Under the pieces are notes generated by a model. It worked only from the letters and a program-made list of their open reading frames with translations, made no database searches and had not been told where the DNA came from. Position numbers and translations under genes: made by a program. Shown here one piece after another: positions 19,330-22,684 of a stretch of DNA of 22,684 nucleotides. The stretch spans positions 1,789,565-1,812,248 of the forward strand of contig BLXT01000945.1 of NCBI GenBank assembly GCA_019648995.1, written 5' to 3'. Position 1 is the stretch's first letter. Each line of letters opens with the position of its first letter. The stretch comes from Plakobranchus ocellatus (lineage: Eukaryota; Mollusca; Gastropoda; Plakobranchidae).

Positions 19330-19549
19330 ACCGTGTCCAAATAATCATTATGCGGATCGGTGTCCAAATAAAGTCTTAAAAACAGCCAAAAATAAAAAAA
19401 ATTCTTGAGATCTCTGGCGTTTTATTTCCAAATCGGACCTCATCAACTAAAATCACTTCATTTAGTCAGAAATATCGGTAGGCCTAAATAAAATAATTGT
19501 AACTGAGTAACTCGTCATAGGGACCGTAGAGTAGATGGTAAGGATTACC
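19330..19549 (-). repeat. right arm of the 2.4 kb inverted-repeat unit
   Basis: Inverted copy of 17178-17345, longer because of an insertion near 19468-19517 and several small indels. On the plus strand it ends GTAGATG|GTAAGG, so it too offers a donor-like site (GT at 19538-19539), here facing NDUFA2. It also has GTGTCCAAATAA twice (19332, 19360). Confidence 0.6.
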
Positions 19550-20179
19550 CCCTACAATCCTACATAGATCCAGGTTAGTCTAACCTATTCCAGATCTTCC
19601 CATAACCTACATTTTAAATGCGACTAAAGTTAAAGGAGTTACAGGGCCGAAACACTTGCTATGAGGGAAGTTTCTTCTCTGAAGACTCCCTGCTACCTAA
19701 CTCCCAAAGAGTTTCTTACTTCTGATCTGTTCAGAAATTTTGTATTTGCAGAAGTTAAAAATAATATAAATATCTTACAAAATAAATTGTTTAGAGGCTA
19801 GATTTAGATCTAGATTCAAGCTAGATCTAGAATCTAGATTAGATTCCGATCAAAACTATCGCAGCAGGCAGCTGCAAGTTTTTTTGTTTGGATAACTCTT
19901 TTCTTCATGAAACCAATAAAAAGCATGTCTAGTAAACACAAAATTTCATTAAGAGAACTATTTATTAGGGGGGAAAAGGGAAAGCAAAATAGGCTAAAGA
20001 CTTTTAATTTCATTGCAATAATAATTTGAAGATCATTTCTAAAGGTAATAGAGAAAAGTAATTGTTTCTAACATCAAAATCAGATTGAGAGGGCATCTAG
20101 TGATTTGATCGTTCGTATTGCTATAGATTGTAAGAGTTCACTCCCCTTTCAACTTTTACATTACACACTCAATGTCAAA
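19550..20179 (+). promoter_or_regulatory. upstream region of NDUFA2, presumed promoter and 5' UTR
   Basis: About 630 bp between the right inverted-repeat arm and the NDUFA2 start. A pyrimidine-rich stretch, CTCCCCTTTCAACTTTTAC, at 20143-20161 lies 20-40 nt before the ATG and might be near the transcription start, but I see no convincing TATA box or initiator. A moderately GC-rich segment at 19640-19720 (GGGCCGAAACACTTGCTATG etc.) has no assignable role. Confidence 0.35.
19799..19848. repeat. TCTAGATC palindromic cluster
   Basis: Overlapping copies of AGATCTAGAT, CTAGATCTAG and ATCTAGATTAGAT, rich in self-complementary hexamers AGATCT and TCTAGA. Smaller clusters of the same kind occur near 2890-2920, 16918-16937, 17088-17135, 20940 and 21115, so it seems a recurrent simple repeat of this genome. 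Confidence 0.7.
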
Positions 20180-20195
20180 ATGGCAACCAAAATAG
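20172..20195 (+). promoter_or_regulatory. short overlapping upstream ORF in front of NDUFA2
   Basis: ATG at 20172-20174 opens a seven-codon frame (MSKWQPK) ending at TAG 20193-20195, overlapping the NDUFA2 start in another frame. It only matters if transcription starts upstream of 20172. The NDUFA2 ATG has the better context (A at -3, G at +4). Confidence 0.5.
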
Positions 20196-20259
20196 GACCT
20201 CATCTAAAAGAATTGCGATTTCATCTGTGCTTAAAATCTCCTGCGAGCAAAGGGCTCAG
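20180..20259 (+). CDS. NDUFA2: NADH:ubiquinone oxidoreductase subunit A2, first coding exon (partial gene)
   Basis: This 80-nt exon encodes 26 residues plus two bases, starting MATKIGPHLKELRFHLC and continuing LKSPASKGLR, where the last Arg is split by the intron. L(K/R)E(L/I)R.HLC..SP.S.G.R is the N-terminal signature of the small complex I accessory subunit NDUFA2 (B8), a thioredoxin-fold protein of about 100 residues in the matrix arm of mitochondrial complex I. The Cys here is one of the two conserved cysteines. The donor CTCAG|GTAAAT gives a phase 2 join, and the family continues with an Arg-Asp-Phe-type sequence, which fits. The start is chosen for its AAAATGG context and because the family has only a short N-terminus. 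Exon 2 is not found in the remaining 2.4 kb, so the rest of the gene lies beyond the window. Confidence 0.85.
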
Positions 20260-20360
20260 GTAAATATAAATAATACTTAGGGATAATCCGGGGACAGGGC
20301 CAACGACTTCAACATATATTCACAAGCTGCCGACGAAATGAAGAGGTTGAGGCTAGCCTA

Positions 20361-21213
20361 CGAAGTGATCATTTTCCCGAACAATCGGGAAAATAGGTCC
20401 AGTCATTATTTTCCCGAAAGCTATGGCGCTTTCTACCTACTTCAAGATGCTTCAAGATCTAACTTCATCAGCTGAGTATAAGTACGAATATGCCGTTGTT
20501 GCTGAACTCTCACTTTCTTTGTAAAATAAAACGTTCGGGAAAATAAGATCGGACTATTTTATCCGAGCCTTCAGGAAAATAACTTTAAGTGTGTATGTTG
20601 AAAAATTGATGTTTTTGGGACAATCTCAAATCATTTATGTGAATCTGCTTTATGTCTCTGAAAAATTGATGTTTTTGCGACAATCTCAAATCATTTTTGT
20701 GCAATCTGCCTTATGTCTCATACTATCTCTTCTTTTAAACTTTTTTTTTTAACAATTAATTTTGTTTTTCTGCATTTCAGTCAAACAAACCTGAGCTAGA
20801 TATATACATTCTAGGATATTTTTATTCTATTTTTAAAAGAAAATGTGTGAATATAACAGTTTGTTGATAGATGCTACTATTGTACTACCAATGTTCCCCA
20901 TATGTTTCCATGCCATCATGCTGTCTAGATTTCTTGACAGACGTAGATCTATATCTAAGTCTAAATTTTGAATTGCTGACCTTATTTTCCTGAATGCTCG
21001 GATAAATAGAGTCCAACTTTATTTTCCGGAACGCTTATTTTTATAGAGAGAACGAAAAAGATAGTTCAGTAACACTGTCATACTCGTAATCGTATTATAT
21101 TCAGCTGATGAAGTTAGATCTAGAAGCACGGGTCCCCTTAAAGTAAGTAGTGTTCAGGAAAATAATGACTGGACCTTTTTCCCGAGTGCTTCCAGGGAAA
21201 AATAATCATTTCG
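20361..21213. mobile_element. inverted-repeat (foldback/MITE-like) element in NDUFA2 intron 1
   Basis: The left arm (20361-20584) and right arm (20982-21213) are long reverse complements around a spacer of about 400 bp. Exact blocks include AGGTCCAGTCATTATTTTCC (20395-20414 with 21157-21176), a 21-bp block (20455-20475 with 21101-21121) and the inner ends TCAGGAAAATAA (20571-20582 with 20982-20993). Each arm is itself internally palindromic: ATTTTCCCGA/TCGGGAAAAT at 20371-20394 and ATTTTCCCGAA/TTCGGGAAAAT at 20408-20418 with 20534-20544. No coding potential is seen. It fits a non-autonomous DNA transposon of foldback type; the target-site duplication is unclear. Confidence 0.75.
20599..20719 (+). 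repeat. 60-bp tandem duplication in the spacer of the inverted-repeat element
   Basis: Unit 1 (20599-20658) and unit 2 (20659-20719) share TGAAAAATTGATGTTTTTG, GACAATCTCAAATCATTT and a TTATGTCTC ending, with a few substitutions and one inserted base in unit 2. It lies within the loop between the two arms. Confidence 0.92.
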
Positions 21214-21345
21214 AAATGATAATGTCAGGGCAATTCCATGGGTAAGTGACGTAACATTTGAAGGATTTAAAGCTGTATTATAAATGTATTTTTATTTATT
21301 AACATTATCATTTCGAAATGACTGTTTTCCCAAACACTGGGACCA
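21206..21345. repeat. extra inverted copy of the element's end
   Basis: TCATTTCGAAATGATAATG (21206-21224) has an exact 19-bp inverted partner at 21303-21321. Similarity continues outward on the partner's right (TGTTTTCCC, then GGGACCAG) to about 21345, mirroring the arm tip of the element ending at 21213. So a third, short copy of the terminal sequence lies just outside the main element. Confidence 0.75.
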
Positions 21346-22684
21346 GAAAGCAAAAAAATTAAAATAAAATATTTAAACCCACAAAAAAGGAAAATAATCT
21401 TGCTTTTGCAGTTTCTTGACATCATTAACAATGCAAAACATACAGTGGCAAGCTTAAATTATGTTTTTTTTATAATCTGGTATCCAAATCAAAGCATGGT
21501 ATATATTCGAAAGTTTATGGAATCCGCCATAACTTCACTGGTTTTCACATGTTCGGTAAATGTATGAAAAAAAATTTTTTGATCCATTTGTTTGGCCATC
21601 TGCTTCATCCACTTTTTTCACGACTAAATTTTAAAAACTTAAGAAAGATGACTGCTCAAAAAAAAAATGTTATGAACTGGATCCATATAATGTGCTTTCT
21701 TCATGGCTAATTGTTATTGTGATACCATGTAATGTGGCAAACAATGCAGAATGCAGGTCAGTATAAAAAAAGTGAAACAAAGCTGGGATGCTTTTGGGCT
21801 GAGAGGTTAAATAGCCAGCTGAATAAATAATTTAAATGTTTCTGTTTTAGTGTGTATAATTACTTACCTTTTCTTAGGACAGAGATTTACCTGTGCTGAG
21901 AAGGTGTAAAATGGGATTGGATTAATTTGAATCTCATAATCCAAAATGAATAGGACTTCATTCTCTTATTTCAAAGCCAGCGCTGCTGAGAATGGCATTT
22001 AACAAATTGTTTTTACTCTTGTCTCTTGCCAATTTAGTTAAGTTAGCCTGTGGATGAAGGTAAAGGAAAGCTAAGCTCTGCAAAAGAGGAAATCATCTCT
22101 GCCTTTGTGTTGCATCAAACAGGCAACATAGGAATGATCCGGACAAAAAAAGAAAATTATGCTTTGTCTTCTCTAGAAAAGGCATTCCCTCAATTTTATC
22201 TAGACAATGTAAAAAAGCAGGATAGTATTTGTAATTCCTTTTAATTTGAAATTATAATCCATTTACATGTAATTTGAATCAGGAAATTTCCATTGTTAAT
22301 TGTGTCTGCCACATTTCGAGTAATCTTAGAAGAGTTAGTTTTTGTGACAAAAGCATTTAACAAATTTTGAGCAAATGCAATGTGGCCTTCTTTTATAAGG
22401 AAATGTTTTATGATTATCATAATAGTTTTTCAATATTGTTAATTTCTTTGGAGTCAAAAGGCAGGCATATCATACGATAACAGAAGTTTATGAAAAGTAC
22501 AAAGACTTAGTTTGGATCCATTGTAAAAAGCAAGTACAGGTTATCTACTTGAGAGGTTTTAGTTATTGTTACCAAAAAAAATTGAATTTTCAGCTCACAA
22601 TATCTTCAGAGTCAGTCTCTCCCCGACAGCCCCCCCCTACCTTTCACTCGATGAGTCCATATAAACTTTCTTCTCCTTTTTTTT

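Larger units (their letters stand above)
17178..19549. mobile_element. 2.4 kb unit bounded by long inverted repeats (possible non-autonomous DNA transposon)
   Basis: The left arm (17178-17345) and right arm (19330-19549) are reverse complements with indels. Exact shared blocks, left then right: CTTACCATCT (17185 / 19533-19542), CGGTCCCTA (17196 / 19518-19526), GACTAAATGAAGTGA (17221 / 19453-19467), TAGTTGATGA (17239 / 19440-19449), AAATAAAACGC (17261 / 19417-19427). Both arms then carry two GGACAC motifs about 30 nt apart. The tips read GGTAAT(T/C)CTTACC and are themselves near palindromic. The interior has no transposase I recognise. No clear target-site duplication is visible, so an inverted local duplication of a promoter region is an alternative. 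Confidence 0.6.
20260..22684 (+). other. NDUFA2 intron 1 (partial), no further exon found
   Basis: It begins with the donor GTAAAT and runs to the window end. I tested acceptor-like sites (for example near 20776, 21410, 21877, 22024) for a phase 2 exon continuing the NDUFA2 sequence and found none. Apart from the inverted-repeat element the stretch from 21346 to 22684 is AT-rich, with unremarkable short open frames such as 22050-22244. It ends in a C-run and a T-run. Confidence 0.6.

Noticed and set aside
22050..22244. Plus-strand 64-codon open frame as a possible NDUFA2 exon
   Set aside because: It has no similarity to NDUFA2, lacks a phase 2 acceptor giving the expected continuation, and is not recognisable.
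1..22684. CRISPR arrays, bacterial operons, riboswitches
   Set aside because: No regularly spaced direct repeats or bacterial signals were seen; the window is clearly eukaryotic.

Overview
This is a nuclear genomic window from a eukaryote, most likely an animal. The evidence is spliced genes with canonical GT/AG introns in phase, AT-rich non-coding DNA with many homopolymer runs, a long trinucleotide microsatellite, a mariner-type transposase remnant, a decayed LINE reverse-transcriptase tail and tRNA-derived SINE-like repeats. Recurrent TCTAGATC-type clusters and the mix of repeats suggest a mollusc, possibly a gastropod, but that is only an inference. There are no operons, ribosome binding sites or bacterial features.

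Layout. 1-280 is a (TAG)n microsatellite, followed at a TA dinucleotide by the 3' end of a minus-strand mariner element (281-620). 1478-1965 is the C-terminal end of a dead LINE reverse transcriptase. 2.0-3.4 kb holds two GC-richer islands with weak orphan-exon signals. 3.4-9.5 kb is AT-rich, carries A-runs almost only on the + strand and has no recognisable coding sequence. It may be 3' UTR or downstream flank of the next gene.

9523-13996 (minus) is a complete six-coding-exon gene that I reconstructed by splicing. It encodes a 359-residue raftlin-like protein with an N-terminal myristoylation signal, and all five introns keep the frame. The protein is an internal duplication: two halves of about 165 residues with parallel motifs, and one intron at the same place and phase in both halves. 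14.0-17.2 kb is its 5' non-coding side, with SINE-like repeats and a polypyrimidine tract.

17178-19549 is a 2.4 kb unit bounded by long diverged inverted repeats. Each repeat carries a splice-donor-like end pointing outward. 20180-20259 (plus) is the first coding exon of NDUFA2, a complex I accessory subunit. Its intron 1 runs to the end of the window and contains a second inverted-repeat element (20361-21213) with nested palindromes and an internal 60-bp tandem duplication. The two real genes are therefore head to head (raftlin-like to the left, NDUFA2 to the right), and the 2.4 kb inverted-repeat unit lies between them. I see no functional link between the two proteins beyond this arrangement.
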